Of a DNA stretch of 64,000 bases, positions 24,440 to 36,335 are shown piece by piece. The notes under the pieces were generated by a model. The model saw only the letters and a list, made by a program, of their open reading frames with translations. It ran no database searches and was not told where the DNA came from. The position numbers and the translations under genes were made by a program. Every line of letters begins with the position of its first letter. Positions within the stretch are counted from its first letter, which is position 1. Source of the stretch: Earliella scabrosa (lineage: Eukaryota; Basidiomycota; Agaricomycetes; Polyporales; Polyporaceae); NCBI GenBank assembly GCA_022605405.1, contig JABYQQ010000029.1, positions 310,001 through 374,000 on the forward strand, in the 5' to 3' direction.

Positions 24440-25153
24440 TCATAAGTGGCCAACGTGCAGAGCCCACACCGCGCCCGGCGCGAGGCCCTTGGCGGGGATG
24501 CCCCCAGGCACGCACGAGAGCCCGAGGAAGGCGCGGTGGTCGCGGAGGAAGTCGACGCGCTTGATGTACTTTGCCTTCTCGGCCTCGCGCTCGCGCGAGG
24601 CGGGGACGCGGCGGTAGCGGCGCACGTAGGCGGTGCGGACGCGGTCCTGCTGCGCGAGGTCGAGGACGCCGAGCTCGGGCTCGGTGACGCCGTTGCGGAG
24701 GGCGCGGTAGAGGACGTGGAGGACGTCGCCGACGGTGACCCAGGGCGCGGACCAGGCTGCGTTCGGGGTAGGGCCGATGGTGATCGTCCACGGGAGGTAG
24801 TCGCAGATGATGGCGAGCGAGGGGAGCGGGGGGTTCGTGGCGGGCTCGGCGACGAGGGCGTCGGTGAGGCGCGGGGGGAGGTTGGACACTTGGGGGCGCG
24901 CGGACTCGGCGGGCTCGGAGAGGTCCCAGTTGAGAGGGGAACCGTGGCCGACTGTGCGCGCGAGGAGGGGGTGGATCTGGACTGGGAGCGTACCCGCGAT
25001 CGCGTATGGCGAGCCCTTTGTGGGCGGTAGTGGCGAGTACCAGACAGAGGGTGGTGTTGCTGGCCCCGAGGAAGTGGATGAGAGGGTCGAGGCGGAGAAG
25101 GTGGAGGAGGGGGTCGAGGGAACGTCGACGAAGTGGACGTGCTTGCCCGGCAT
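24440..25153 (-). CDS. DUF6699-like protein, paralogue A
   Basis: Single-exon frame; start chosen at MPGKHVHFVD (ATG 25153) because a short basic/aromatic opening of this kind is common in the family; 237 residues. The N-terminal third is Ser/Thr/Pro-rich and probably disordered. The C-terminal part has the family pattern: LNWDLSEPAE (family W-D), LPWTITIGP, then WVTVGDVLHVLYRAL, an Arg-rich helix and IKRVDFLRDHRAFLGL. Resemblance to the basidiomycete-expanded DUF6699 family is by motif recall. No biochemical function is known. Four further members occur in this window. A weak TATA lies about 170 nt upstream. Confidence 0.82.
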   Translation of the reverse strand: MPGKHVHFVDVPSTPSSTFSASTLSSTSSGPATPPSVWYSPLPPTKGSPYAIAGTLPVQIHPLLARTVGHGSPLNWDLSEPAESARPQVSNLPPRLTDALVAEPATNPPLPSLAIICDYLPWTITIGPTPNAAWSAPWVTVGDVLHVLYRALRNGVTEPELGVLDLAQQDRVRTAYVRRYRRVPASREREAEKAKYIKRVDFLRDHRAFLGLSCVPGGIPAKGLAPGAVWALHVGHL

Positions 25154-25321
25154 TGTTGCGTACGCGGGTCGGGGGTAGTGGTGGTAGTAGTAGAGAGGAT
25201 AGAGCGCGTACGTCGTGGTAGATGCTCTGGTTGTAGGTGATAGCAGCACTAGTTGAGAGGAGGTGAGTTGTGTTTGGCGGGGGCTGGAGATGTTGTTGTG
25301 AAGGAGAGGTGACGGGAGCTG

Positions 25322-25329
25322 TTATATGG
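25322..25329 (-). promoter_or_regulatory. TATA-like element upstream of DUF6699-like A
   Basis: CCATATAA on the minus strand, about 170 nt upstream of the ATG at 25153; distance implies a long leader, so moderate support only. Confidence 0.3.
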
Positions 25330-27055
25330 GAAGACGCGACAAGGCAACTAGCGCGCCTGCGGAAGCGAGGGACGACAGGGCGGGGATCGCCTCTCTTCCC
25401 GCCTGTGCATTTCTCATAGCTTGTGGTTGGAGCCCCGCGTCGCCGCCATCGCAGAGGAGTCGGAAGGACTGTACTCAGCGTGAGTCATGGCGAGGCAGAG
25501 CAGCGTGCCTAGCCGAGCCGCTTCTCCGCAATGCTCTACCACACGCCTGACCTTTCTCTTAGAAGATCCACGAGATCGCGCGCCCTCCGCTGGCCAGCAC
25601 GAGCCATCCCGGGCAATTGCACGTTCGAAAAGGCAACTTACGGCGACATACGCTGGGCGTCCGGCCGCCCGGACGACACCGCATCAGCATCGCCCACCGC
25701 CCTCCGGCGCCGACTCGCGTTGTCCCGCTCCCGCCGCCCGTCTACAAGGTTCGCACCGCGCACGCCCTCTATCCTTTTGCGGCCAACACTCTCTACTTTC
25801 CAGGCGGGCGGGCACTTGTTATCGGCCGGGATCTATGCAGCAGTCATCGTGGAATGACGTGGTGTCGCCACAGCCGTCCTCCGACATCGGAGTCGACACG
25901 CTCTCCTAGGTTTTCGAAGCTCCCCGTGCCGGCTACATACTGCCATGGTCCGCCACCGCCGCCTCTCAAAGCCCGTCGCCCCCGCCCCCAGACGTCTCGT
26001 CCGGCGACCCTGCGCAGGACCTCGGCCTCGGTTCCCCGGACGTGCATCTGCCCATCCCCCGCCTCCCGAAGCGCTCGGGGATGGTTGCTCAATGCTGCGC
26101 CCCCGCGTCCGCACGCAAATGGCGATCAGTCTGTTCGTCATTCTGCCCAGCATGTCACTGATATTCGCCCACTGACCGATTCTCTCCCCATGACGATCTA
26201 CATCCAGCCATCCCACGTCCAGTGCATCCGTTTTCGTTCGTGGTTCGTTCGCCACGATATCTGTCCGTCGCTCTCCAACACGGACACGTGGTCCTGCCCC
26301 GATGCGATGCGGTGGCTCGGCGACAAGGATAAATTCGAAGACTGGGCAAATCACGTCCGTCCGCGCCTCGACTTGAGGTGGGACGCTGTCAACGTCCATC
26401 CAAGGACCACCGGGCAGGTGAGTGCACGTATATCTAACTCGCCATCATCGTTCTGCGTCCCCAGCATCGCCCGCGTCCGCCCGTATCTGTTCTCGCTCTC
26501 GGTCTCGTCGTACAGATATGCCTCTCCACTAGTGGCTGGTCTCGCACGACTGACACTGACATTGACTTGCCCCGGACCCGCCGGCACTCGTCAATGTTCG
26601 ACAGGTACCGGCGGGCTGGGCACGCTCGCTCTACCGTCTACGTGACTACATGACTCAGTGTTTTTGATGCAGTATTTGAATTGGGCGCATCGGTGCACCG
26701 GTGCGCTGTGAACGAGAGCTCCGAGAAAGGCATGTCGCGCGCCAGGCGCTCGCTGCGGGTGGTTTGATGATCGCACGTCGCTCTGATCCCTCTTTTTGAA
26801 GGCAGTCGGGGAAGCGGAGCTCGACTGTGCACCGGCATTTGAAGACGTTCGAGGGCGTCTTCCGGAGCACTCCGTTCAGGAAGGTCGTCTCGAGAGCACA
26901 GGACGTACGCGTAAAGGTTGCACCGTCGTGCGTTCTGGACTGAGCGATGCGTGCATCCTCGTCGGCACTTGGAACCGTTACTTGGTTCCTCGGGGAGCGT
27001 GCACGTGCTGAGATGGCTGGTCCGGTCGACAATTTACCCGTTCGCACCCGATCCA
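25330..27055. other. Gene-poor stretch left of the tandem repeat
   Basis: A long open frame on + (25617-26645) begins at a non-ATG codon and is Arg/Pro/Ser-rich. Its part near 26.2-26.4 kb (DAMRWLGDKDKFEDWANHV) looks protein-like but matches no family I know. Not called as a gene. Confidence 0.45.
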
Positions 27056-27930
27056 TGTCATGCATCTTGCTCCTGCGCTTGGGCCCAACACGATCAGTGT
27101 CTATTTGCCGCTCATACGTTGCGCTGCGGTAGTTGAGTGCATATCTGCGATCATGGCGGGAGGCATGGGGTGGCGGCGGCCGCAGTGCCCATTAGCTAGT
27201 GGGGCATACCGGTTTGGCAAGTCGCATCGAGCATACGCATGCATACGTGTCTGACTTTCCAACTGGGGCACCGCGGGCGCAGCTGTCTGCTTCCTCGGCG
27301 CTCGGCCTATAGGGGTGTGCCGGGGTCGATGTATGCGCGGTGGATCGCTGTCTGCGCTGCTCCGGTATGTCTTGCGTCGACAGCAGTCCATTCCGCGTTA
27401 TGTATGCATCTGGCTCCTGCGCTTGACCCGAACACGATCTGCCGCTCATACGTTGAGCTGTGGTATCTGAAATCTGAGTGCTATCTGCAACAATCATGGT
27501 GGGGGCCCGTGCCATGGGCAGTACTCATGACTAGGCATACCACCGCTTTCGCAGGTCGCACAGAAGACAGTTCGCGCATGCATGCGCGTCTGATCTCGGG
27601 ACTGGCTTCTTCCTCGGCGCTCGGCCGAGAGGAGTGCGCCGGGGTCGATGTATGCGCGGTGGATGGCTGTAGTCCATTCCATGCTACGACAACTTTGATT
27701 GCTCTATCCAACTATGGCGGGAGCCCATGCCGTGGGGGGCGGCCGCAGTCACCATGGCTAGTGGGGGATACTACCGGTTTGGCAGGTCGCACAGAACACA
27801 GTTCGCGCATGCATACGTGTCTGATCTTCATACCGCGGGCGCAGCTGAGCGTGCTTCTTCCTCGGCGCTCGACCGAGACCGAGAGGAGCGCGCCGACGTG
27901 TGCGGGGTGCCACCGGCTGCAGGTCTAGAC
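27056..27930. repeat. Diverged tandem repeat, three units
   Basis: Three head-to-tail units, about 27056-27404, 27405-27680 and 27681-27930. Shared blocks in the same order include CTCCTGCGCTTG, CCGCTCATACGTTG, CGGTTTGGCA, GCATGCATACGTGTCTGA, TTCCTCGGCGCTCG, GGGGTCGATGTATGCGCGG and AGTCCATTCC. The second and third units have internal deletions. No coding capacity is conserved between units, since frames differ through indels. The origin is unknown; it could be an unequal-crossover array or decayed mobile-element sequence. Confidence 0.7.
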
Positions 27931-30900
27931 CATGACATTGACAGTGATTTCCAGTTGCGGACTGTGCGATCAAGCCAGCCCTACTAGCGCACGGACGTGA
28001 ACGTTTGAACTCTGTCCTTTCGCGGCAGCTGCTGCTCCTCCCCGTGCACGTCGGCCGCTTGATCGCATTGCTCGCGCTGCTCGGTCCTTCGCGCCCGCAG
28101 CATGTGGTGCGACTGGAGGTGTCGAATCTCGAGCATCGCCGCAGTCTGCGTTGGACGCGGACGCAGCCAGCACAAGGAGGGATGGTCGCGCACGATGCCA
28201 TTCACGCTCGCATGCCCGCCTCGTGCTGTTTGCGTTTGCTGCTCAAGTGCGAGCGTCCGGTCAATGATTCGACGATGTTTTGCGGCACGGACGAGCTCGG
28301 AGCTGTGCATCGACACAACAGATGATACGTAGCACGTGCCGCACACGAACACGCTCGGGCCCTTTAGAGCACAGGCCGCTCATGACAGAGCCACAGATGC
28401 CGACCTTGATGATGCGGTGCGCACGCGCGCGGGTGGCCGGTCTTCGGTCTTGCCGCGCGCGCGATTGTTCAGCTGCAGTTCCAGTTCCAGCCCAAGCCAA
28501 CTGAGTTGGCACCATCTCGTCGCTAGCACGACGAGGCCGCGAACCTTGTTATCACGCGTCTCCACTCCCGAATGAATGGTCGCGCGCGTGGCAAGGTTAG
28601 GGTTCGCGGGACCCGTCTTGATCGCGCGAGCGAGCAGCGAACACTCCTGAACCCTGTTGTTCTTGTCCTGTCAGTGGCCAGTGGTCAGCGCTCGATGCTG
28701 GCACGCATGGGTTGAGGATGTTCGCTGTTCCTGTTGGTGCGTATCCATCGGGCGGGTTCCATCCCATCTGTGTCATCTGTGAACGGAACGGGGCGCGCGC
28801 TCCTCAACGATCTCTCTAGACGAACCCCCGGGGACAGGCGAGCTGCGTTCGTCGCATACATCGTTCGAGGTTGAGAGCAAAGGCGGGTCCGAATACCGGA
28901 TTGAGCATATTTGCGTGCCCTGACAGCACCCTCGGTCACCAGCGTACCGGCTGATGAACTATGGGTGCACAGATGTGCACTCAGCTGTGCGCGGACGCTG
29001 GACTGGAGCGGCTGAGTGCGCACTGCGCGCTGACGGAGAGTGGTACGAACTCTGCTTTGCTTGCTGATTGAGCGTGGCTGCCGCTCGTGGATGATCATCT
29101 GCATGGCTGAGCTCATATCCGCTCACCCCGCGTGCGCGCGCTGGGTCGCTCATCTGCGTTCGACGCGCGTAGTTGTGGACGGAGGCTGACGGTGATGACC
29201 GGCGTGCTTCCTCAGCTCAGCGTGCATGCCGGTGCATTCTGCTCCTGGACGCTCGACGAAACAGGCGTCCGTGTTACGATGCGTGGTGCATCAGCTCATG
29301 CTCCTGGATACCGTCTCGGATAGATTCCACATGATCTCAGACCTGTGTTATTTGACGCGGTGTTGGGTGTTGAGCCCTTCCTGGACGTTGGCGACCGAGG
29401 CCGTTGCTGTGCTTGAGCTTTTCCCCCCTTTAACCTTATGCGTTTTTGCACTTTCTGACCACCTCCTCTTCCGTATCAGGTCCTCCGTCTATCTCCGTCA
29501 GTCAGGGTTCAACGTTCAACGTTCATGGTCCCCCACTTCGATCGCGCGCGCAGGTGAGCGTCCGGACCCTCTATTGCCTGTTCGGCGAGTCTTCTTGGAT
29601 CGGACTTCGTGCGCAATGCGCGGAGTGCGTAGATGCACATGGTGACAACTCAGCGAGCGCACCAACTACGGTCCGCGTTCCCGATCGTTTCGTTTGTAAT
29701 ACGCGCCGTCGGTCTCGGTGGTTCAGGCAAAGGCGCGTCTCGTTAGGTCGACACTGGACCCCAGCACCTTGGAGTCGTTCATGCGGAATTCTTGCAAGGG
29801 GTGCCGTTGTCCACTTTCGAGCCATATTCGTGTCTGGAGATGCCCCATTATGGGAATATATTTTGAAAAGGGGTCTGCGATCACGGTGCTCTGTAAGGGA
29901 TCGTTGAGATATGCTTTCTGTCCACTTGTATCTTCTCGACATGTGTCCTGACCGCGTCTTCCAGGGTTCCATACCACGCGGCACCTCCGAAGGTTAGAGT
30001 TCTTAATCTCATTCAAGCAACAAACGTTGAGGTGAGCGTCCCAAGCTTCCCCGCTTCATACAGTGCTCATGATCAGCATTGGGTTGCACGGTGCGCAGCC
30101 TTGCGCGCCCTGTCTTCTCACTGGAATCCCCGCCGTTTCATGCGCGAGCACGCGACCGACAGCGCCCCCGCGACGGCAGCCCGGGGTCACGCATGCCCAT
30201 CGCTCCATCCGCGCCGGCGACCTTGATTCGGACGATCAGCGTTTTGCGTTCGACTGCACGTGGAATCCATCCCCGAGACGTGCTTCCAAGAGAGGACCAC
30301 AGATGGGCGCGCGCGACGGCGCGTCCCACCGACGGTGCGTTCGCGAGCGCGCTCGCGGGCCCCGCAGTCCAGTCCGCGGCCTTCGCGCGGAGCGACCCTC
30401 AGACAGATGACGCGAGCGTTTGACCGCGTCCCGCGCGCGCTATCCGCGCTGTCATGGGCAGTGGCACGGGCGACTCGTCCGCTGTCTATCCATTCTCACT
30501 CGGGACTCGGGGGGTGGCCGCGTCCGCCGCGAATTCGTCAGAGGGCGCTTGGGAAGCATCCGGCGACAGGTGCGCGTGAGTAGTATCTGATCATGGAGGC
30601 GGCACTGACCTGTGACGGCTTCCATGCGTATGTGTAGAAGGATTCCGGAGTTCGAGCGTATAGCTTGCGGACGGTGTCCTCCTGGAGCGACGTAGGCCGG
30701 TGGCTGGAGAGCGATTGAGGCCCTGTCCGTCAGGGTCACTTGGCCGTGTAGTAGGCGCTCAGTCACAGAAGGTCATCTTGGATATCGAAGGGAGCGGTTT
30801 GACCTTCGCACAACCATAAGTCGGTGCCCAGCTGCATCGGGGTGGTGGAGCTCCTCATTGAATGACGCGATCTGTTCCCCGTCGTAGATGGCCCTGGCAC

Positions 30901-33900
30901 ATCGATATGGCTGCCGCCGAGGATGTGGTCGCGACATGAAGTCATTCTCGGCCTATCGATCTGTCGAATCCCCTGTAGCTACAGACAAAAGATGCGAAGA
31001 GGCACGGCGCTCCGACAGAACCAGCGAACTGGTGGGACGGGTGTAGTTGGGTTCGGCAGCCCCGGTAAGCCGCCCATTGAACTTCTCCGCCGGGTATGAT
31101 GTAGTCACGTCAACAGCTCAACAGCTAGGGAATCTGATGCGAGGTGCAAGGCTGCCAGTTCATCGGCGAACAGATGGGCGTGGGCGATGCAGCAAACCAG
31201 CCAACTTCTGAATCCCGTCAGAAGCGAGGTGCGATCCCGATGGGCCTCCCCCATGCGAAGGGAACATAGTCAACGCTCGATGCGAACGCGGTCACGATTC
31301 GGGTTACTGGCGCGCGCCCTGAGAGCATACACATCAAGCATCCCCGGGGAAGCTGCGGTCTGGCATATGGCGCGATGGCGTTAGCGGGGATGGGTCCGTC
31401 AAGCCCGCTATGGAGACTGCATGACAGGGTGAGTCGCTCGTTGTCTTCGGACCTAGGCCAAGTGCCACTCGTTACCCACACTCGGCTCAGATCTCCATAA
31501 TTGTCTGTCGCGTTCTCATCTGCCGGCGTTTGGAGCACGACCTCTCGACCACACAATTGATTGTTTGACACTCCGCCCCTTCGTGCGGACGCGATATGCC
31601 GCCAGTCCCGGATGTTCATTCGTTAATGAGGATCCGGGTCGCGCGGTCTACCGCCGGAAGTAGACCTCGGTCTTTATGTAACCTTGTGGTCCAAGATGTG
31701 AGAAGGTGTGATCCCGAGGCTTCCATGTCCTCTTCGTGCTCAGATTACTTCTGCAGCACCGCTTACCCATTCAGTTCATTCTGACCTAAGTGCGTAGACC
31801 CGGCACACACGGTGCGCAGGTGCTGTGCTGTTCTCCGTGGTATTATCCCTGTATACTCACCATGGGTGCTCATTGGCTGCTTGGCAGCGCCTAGGTGCTT
31901 GATGAGCTCTACGAGAACGGGGGCCACTCAGGGCCGCGGCTGTCACACCGAGGATAAGGCATGATCCGAAGATGGTGTTATGCTGCTGGAATAACTTTTG
32001 CAATTCGACCAGAGACCTTCACATGCCAACAAGCGGGCTCTGAAGAAGTTCGAGCCTGCGGAGTGTCAGCGGAGCGTATCGGAAGCTCACTCGCGGAATC
32101 GGTACCGCGCGAGAAGCGAGAAGCTATTGCGTTGAATGATGCTTCTTGACGCTAGCCTCTCATCTCGCGCAACGCCCCCGTACGATCGTCTTTCACTACC
32201 AAATATGAAACTTTGAAGGTCGGGCGAACCACCGCCCGCGACCCAACGATTCCTCCCGGGATGTTTGAGGAAGGGTTAGTCTCGGGAGACGTGGTTCTGA
32301 GCATAGCGCGCCAGGCAAGCTGTTACTCACGATCTCCTAAGCAAGACTCGCAAATGCGACGGAAGTGAATCACCAAAGGCGGGAGATCCGTTGCGTGTAG
32401 TATTGATTGTAACTATCCGTTGAGAAGTAATCGTTAACTTTCGATACCTTTCCTCCAGGTTGTTCAGCTTCCAATGTGATATTGCCGCCAAATCGTGCAT
32501 GCTCCTTGCTGAAAGATGTACGGATTTCCATGGAACATCTGATGAGCGGCCAATGATGCTGGTACGTCAGTCGGCATTTCCCTAGCATCTTGTGTGACTG
32601 GTTACCGCGTTGTTTAGCCACCTATTGTCTGACGTGTAATGCGGCCATACCAGACGATTCTGCTTGACTGTATGGCAGGCGAGCATGATCTTGGACGCTT
32701 TACATTTACAGTATTGCCTCAAATTAATGACTATGTCACGCCGCTTCGTATACACGCGGTAGCCTCGTGTTGTTCCCGGTATCATGCGCATGGTGAGTGT
32801 CTTGTGCCTCATTCTGTCCGCCTTTTACGCCTCTAATGCGTTCCGCACGATTCAACAGCTACGTAACGTCGTATCAACTCTGAATGTTTACATCTAACAT
32901 AATAGGCGCCCGATCCGTCTGGCACGAAAGTGCCGGCAGGGCGTTACAACGACACGGTCCAGGCTCGGAGTCACGATTTATGACCGTGGCACACCTGGTA
33001 TTTCCTGCCTCCGCGTCAACTCCGCAGCTTTTGTATTACCAAATTTGTCGGGATTTCCCTGTCCCCTTCGTCTAATCGATGACTGTTCGACGGGCAGTAA
33101 CCGTACATTTTTGTTTCCGAATATATCCTATCGTGGCACTCATCTAGGTTTTAGGGAAGCTGCTGTACCGCGCGCATCTGATTGATTCATCGTTCGGGAA
33201 GGCGTCGGGCGAAAGGCAAGAAGGTGAGCCGTCTCCCCTAGATTGTGTCTCACTGGGGAAAAAGTTGCTGAAAGCTGTAGGTAGGCAGTCCCGTGGCGCG
33301 GCGTGGGATGGCGTCGGGATTACTGCGCCACGTCCCATCTATGGTGGTCGGTCCGCCGGTCGGGCGGTGCCCTAGGTAGTTACGACTATACCTGGCCTCG
33401 CGGACGTGGACTATCACCGTATACGTATTTCCCGCTCTGCTAATTGGAGAAATCACATTGACCGGCCACTAGATACACATCCCACCCGACTACCTGTTGA
33501 CCTATGGGAATATGTGGAACTCGCAGGTCGACTATCCGAGTGCACGCGCCGGAGTGGATCTCGCTACATGGGCGACCAGTGGTGAGTGGCTGTTCTGTAT
33601 TTGCCGACGGCAGGAGAAGTTGACGGTCGCCCTCCGCGCCTTCCAGACGTGTTCCAAGACCCACTGTTGAGGCAGACGTCTGATGGTTCTTCCACAACAC
33701 CATGCCGTTCGGGGACAGGGTTCAGTCAAAAGCCGTTGGTACCCTTCCATATTTTCACACCGCTTTCTGGTGGAAGTGACGAGAAACTTACGCATTGGTG
33801 AGTTTCTTTGTCAGTCTGAGACTGCGGTGAGTTCCGCTTCTTTATCTTGAGGTCACGATGTCCACTCTTGTCCGTGCGTCCTCTGTTCCTCGTTCTCACA

Positions 33901-34837
33901 GCACGTCCGTTCTCCTTCCCCCAGGTACTTCCATCCATACAATGTTCACCGGCGGGGAATCCATGAAGTCCAGATGGGGAGGAGAGTTCCCGGAGTGGAT
34001 CCTCGGCCTCCGACTTCTTCCTTTGAATTCGACACCAGTCTTTTCCTGTCGCGCCGGCAGCAGAGCGCCGCTCGTCCTCGATGATCTGTCGCTCCGTGCG
34101 CACCCTTACGCGCCTGCTCGAGCACTCCGTGCGGGATGTTTGTCACGGGATATAGATAGTGGTTATTTCCCAAATTCCTTGTCGAAGAATCGGGCAAATT
34201 TGTAGACGCGCAATGACCGGCCGGCCTGATACAGATACGGGCCCTCCTTCCAGAACCAATCTGGGCTCTTCCCGTGACCCATGGGATCCTCTGCCCAGAC
34301 AACGCTACGCATTTTCGCTACATGGCACATTGGCTGCATTGCACCGCTGTGTCGGGCGATTAGAACACGGAGCGCTAGCGCAGACGCCGCCCGTTGGAAG
34401 GTCGAAGAGGATTCCTATAACGTTCGGAATTTGTCAGTGCCATTCCCTCGTCCCTCTAGCCTGCCTGTCATCATGCTACGCTGCCTCCCCCAGCGTCACG
34501 TCGTATGTGGTCCAAAGGCGCTGTTGCAGTGCCATGTCCCTGGTCCATCATATCCGAAAATACTCTGCACTTCGGCTGTCTCCACCTCCTGCGCTGATGC
34601 CGTTTTCGCAGCTACCAATGCAGGATCGCGCTCCCCGGTCAGCCTCAGCGTTGCGCAAGCTAGCCCCCTGCATGCATCGGCCAATTCTCCTGTTGGACTG
34701 CGACCCGGGCTATACAGGGTGTCGGAGAGCCTATCGAATTAGGAACCAACTCCATCTTGCCCGCACGATACTCATTTGGGATGGTGCTAGGTTAGGAAGG
34801 TTGCAGATGTGTATCATAGCGCCGTCAGGTAAGTCCC
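27931..34837. other. 6.9-kb gene-poor region
   Basis: No recognisable domain, tRNA or transposase found. Frames such as 31218-31619 (-) and 33858-34205 (+, ATG-initiated, 115 codons) are isolated and unlike any family I know. A 13-mer AACGTTCAACGTT at 29511-29523 recurs at 59858 and 61632. Confidence 0.5.
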
Positions 34838-34844
34838 TTATAAG
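34838..34844 (+). promoter_or_regulatory. TATA box of DUF6699-like B
   Basis: TTATAAG 47 nt before the ATG at 34891. Confidence 0.45.
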
Positions 34845-34890
34845 GACCTGCGACGCGGACGCGGGCCCGCGACCACATAGGACTGCAACC

Positions 34891-35739
34891 ATGCCTACCT
34901 ACTACAACGTCCCTACTCGCTACGCTGCTCCATCGAGTTGCTACCTCTACGCAAACGGTGCACCATGGTCGCGTCCCTCTCATTCATCTCCGGCATGGAG
35001 TGTCCAGCACTCCCCCGTCTGGACTGTACAGTCGTCGCCACCTCCTACACCATCGCCCCGCGGCCCTCCAGAAGCTCCCCGCCCTCGCACAATCCCCCTG
35101 CCCGGGATTGCCCGAGACGACCACCATCAGCCCGCTCACCCTCCTCAGCGAGCAAATTCTCCCTATCAGCTCTATCATCGTCCCACCTATCGACACCCTA
35201 CCGGATGCGCATCGGTTGACCCCATCCTCGCGACTCCGCAGCATCCTACCGCAACACCATCTCTAACATGGGATATGATGCTGGCGCCAATGACAGCCCT
35301 CCATAGCAATCCCGCCATCTCGCCTGCGGAGCTCAGACGCTCCGCCATCCGCACGAGTGGCTGGAACAGACAGCCCATCCACTCGCTCGTGCTGATGTTC
35401 CCGTACCTTCCCATGGAGATCGAGATCAAGGCCTCGCGCATGTCGTCCGTTACCGTCGAGGACGTACTCGAGGGTCTGTACCACGCCCTACGCGCACCCA
35501 TTGAACGCCAGGACTTCCGGAAACGGAGCGAGTCAGAGCAGAGCACGCTACTCAGGGCGTCAGAGAGGCGGCGGAGGTTACTTCCGGAGGATTCCTACTC
35601 GCGCGAAGCCCTCCTTAAAATCGATTTCTTGGGACGACGTCGTCGTTTCATGGGAATCCGACCTGCGCTCCCCTACGAAGTCCCGAGGGGCGGGAGAGGC
35701 GGCGAAGTGTACATTGTCGAAGTCGGGCTCTGCGATTAG
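34891..35739 (+). CDS. DUF6699-like protein, paralogue B
   Basis: Intronless, 282 residues from ATG 34891. The frame is open further upstream, but the TATA at 34838 and the start MPTYYNVPTRYAAP support this ATG. Residues 1-110 are Pro/Ser/Tyr-rich and low complexity. The conserved half contains SLTWDMMLAP, VLMFPYLPMEIEIKA, VTVEDVLEGLYHAL, an Arg-rich helix (ASERRRRL) and LLKIDFLGRRRRFMGIRPA, followed by EVYIVEVG. This order (WD, hydrophobic strand, V-x-V-x-DVL, Arg helix, D-F-L, G-L/I-R) is shared by all five copies. Function unknown; the fold would need structure prediction. Confidence 0.85.
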   Translation: MPTYYNVPTRYAAPSSCYLYANGAPWSRPSHSSPAWSVQHSPVWTVQSSPPPTPSPRGPPEAPRPRTIPLPGIARDDHHQPAHPPQRANSPYQLYHRPTYRHPTGCASVDPILATPQHPTATPSLTWDMMLAPMTALHSNPAISPAELRRSAIRTSGWNRQPIHSLVLMFPYLPMEIEIKASRMSSVTVEDVLEGLYHALRAPIERQDFRKRSESEQSTLLRASERRRRLLPEDSYSREALLKIDFLGRRRRFMGIRPALPYEVPRGGRGGEVYIVEVGLCD

Positions 35740-36252
35740 AATCCGTACGAAATGGCTGTGGGAATCTATCATGTCATGGTTCGTTTGGCGCAGGCGGCGG
35801 TGATGGCCATGTGGGCGATTTAGGTGGACACTGCAGATTTGGGAATGAAAGTTCGAATAGTGTACAATTTGTATAATTAGTGCTACTCCCCTTGGGCTGG
35901 GCTGCCGCGGGAGTCTTTCGACCGACAGTTCGTTGTCGTTGCCTGTGCCTGGTCGTGGGAATTAGGGGGGCAGGTGGCTGATGACATGCTATCGATGCGG
36001 CGGCGGAGACTGTAGCTGTATTGCGATTCGATATCTCGTTTGCGTTGTGGACGAAATCTGATCGGTGTTAGGGTCACAAAGAAGAGACGTGCAAAGTTTA
36101 CTGGAAGGATTTGAGTGATAGCGTGGGAAATTGACAATGTCAATTTTCGTCCGCGTATGGTTGGCATCTGCGCCCGGCCACATCCCTATGGACAGCGATG
36201 TTCGCGAAGTGGATGTTCCAGTGAACCCACCCGGGTACTCTTCGATGCCCTG
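35740..36252. other. Intergenic
   Basis: No gene seen; ends at the TATA element of the zinc-finger gene. Confidence 0.6.
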
Positions 36253-36259
36253 ATATAAG
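36253..36259 (+). promoter_or_regulatory. TATA box of the C2H2 gene
   Basis: ATATAAG about 80 nt upstream of the ATG at 36336. Confidence 0.45.
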
Positions 36260-36335
36260 GTGACCGCAATCATGGGGACGCCAAACCGTGTCTGCTCTCC
36301 ATTCTCCCTCGCATACGGAGGGTCGCTTCACTGGC

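Noticed and set aside
25617..26645. 342-codon plus-strand open frame
   Set aside because: Begins at a non-ATG codon, low-complexity composition, no recognised domain. One short protein-like part is not enough.
28590..28620. TTAGGG-like sequence as telomeric repeat
   Set aside because: Only a single unit; not an array.
34159..34890. In-frame upstream extension of DUF6699-like B
   Set aside because: A TATA box lies inside this stretch just before ATG 34891 and the extension has no similarity to paralogues.
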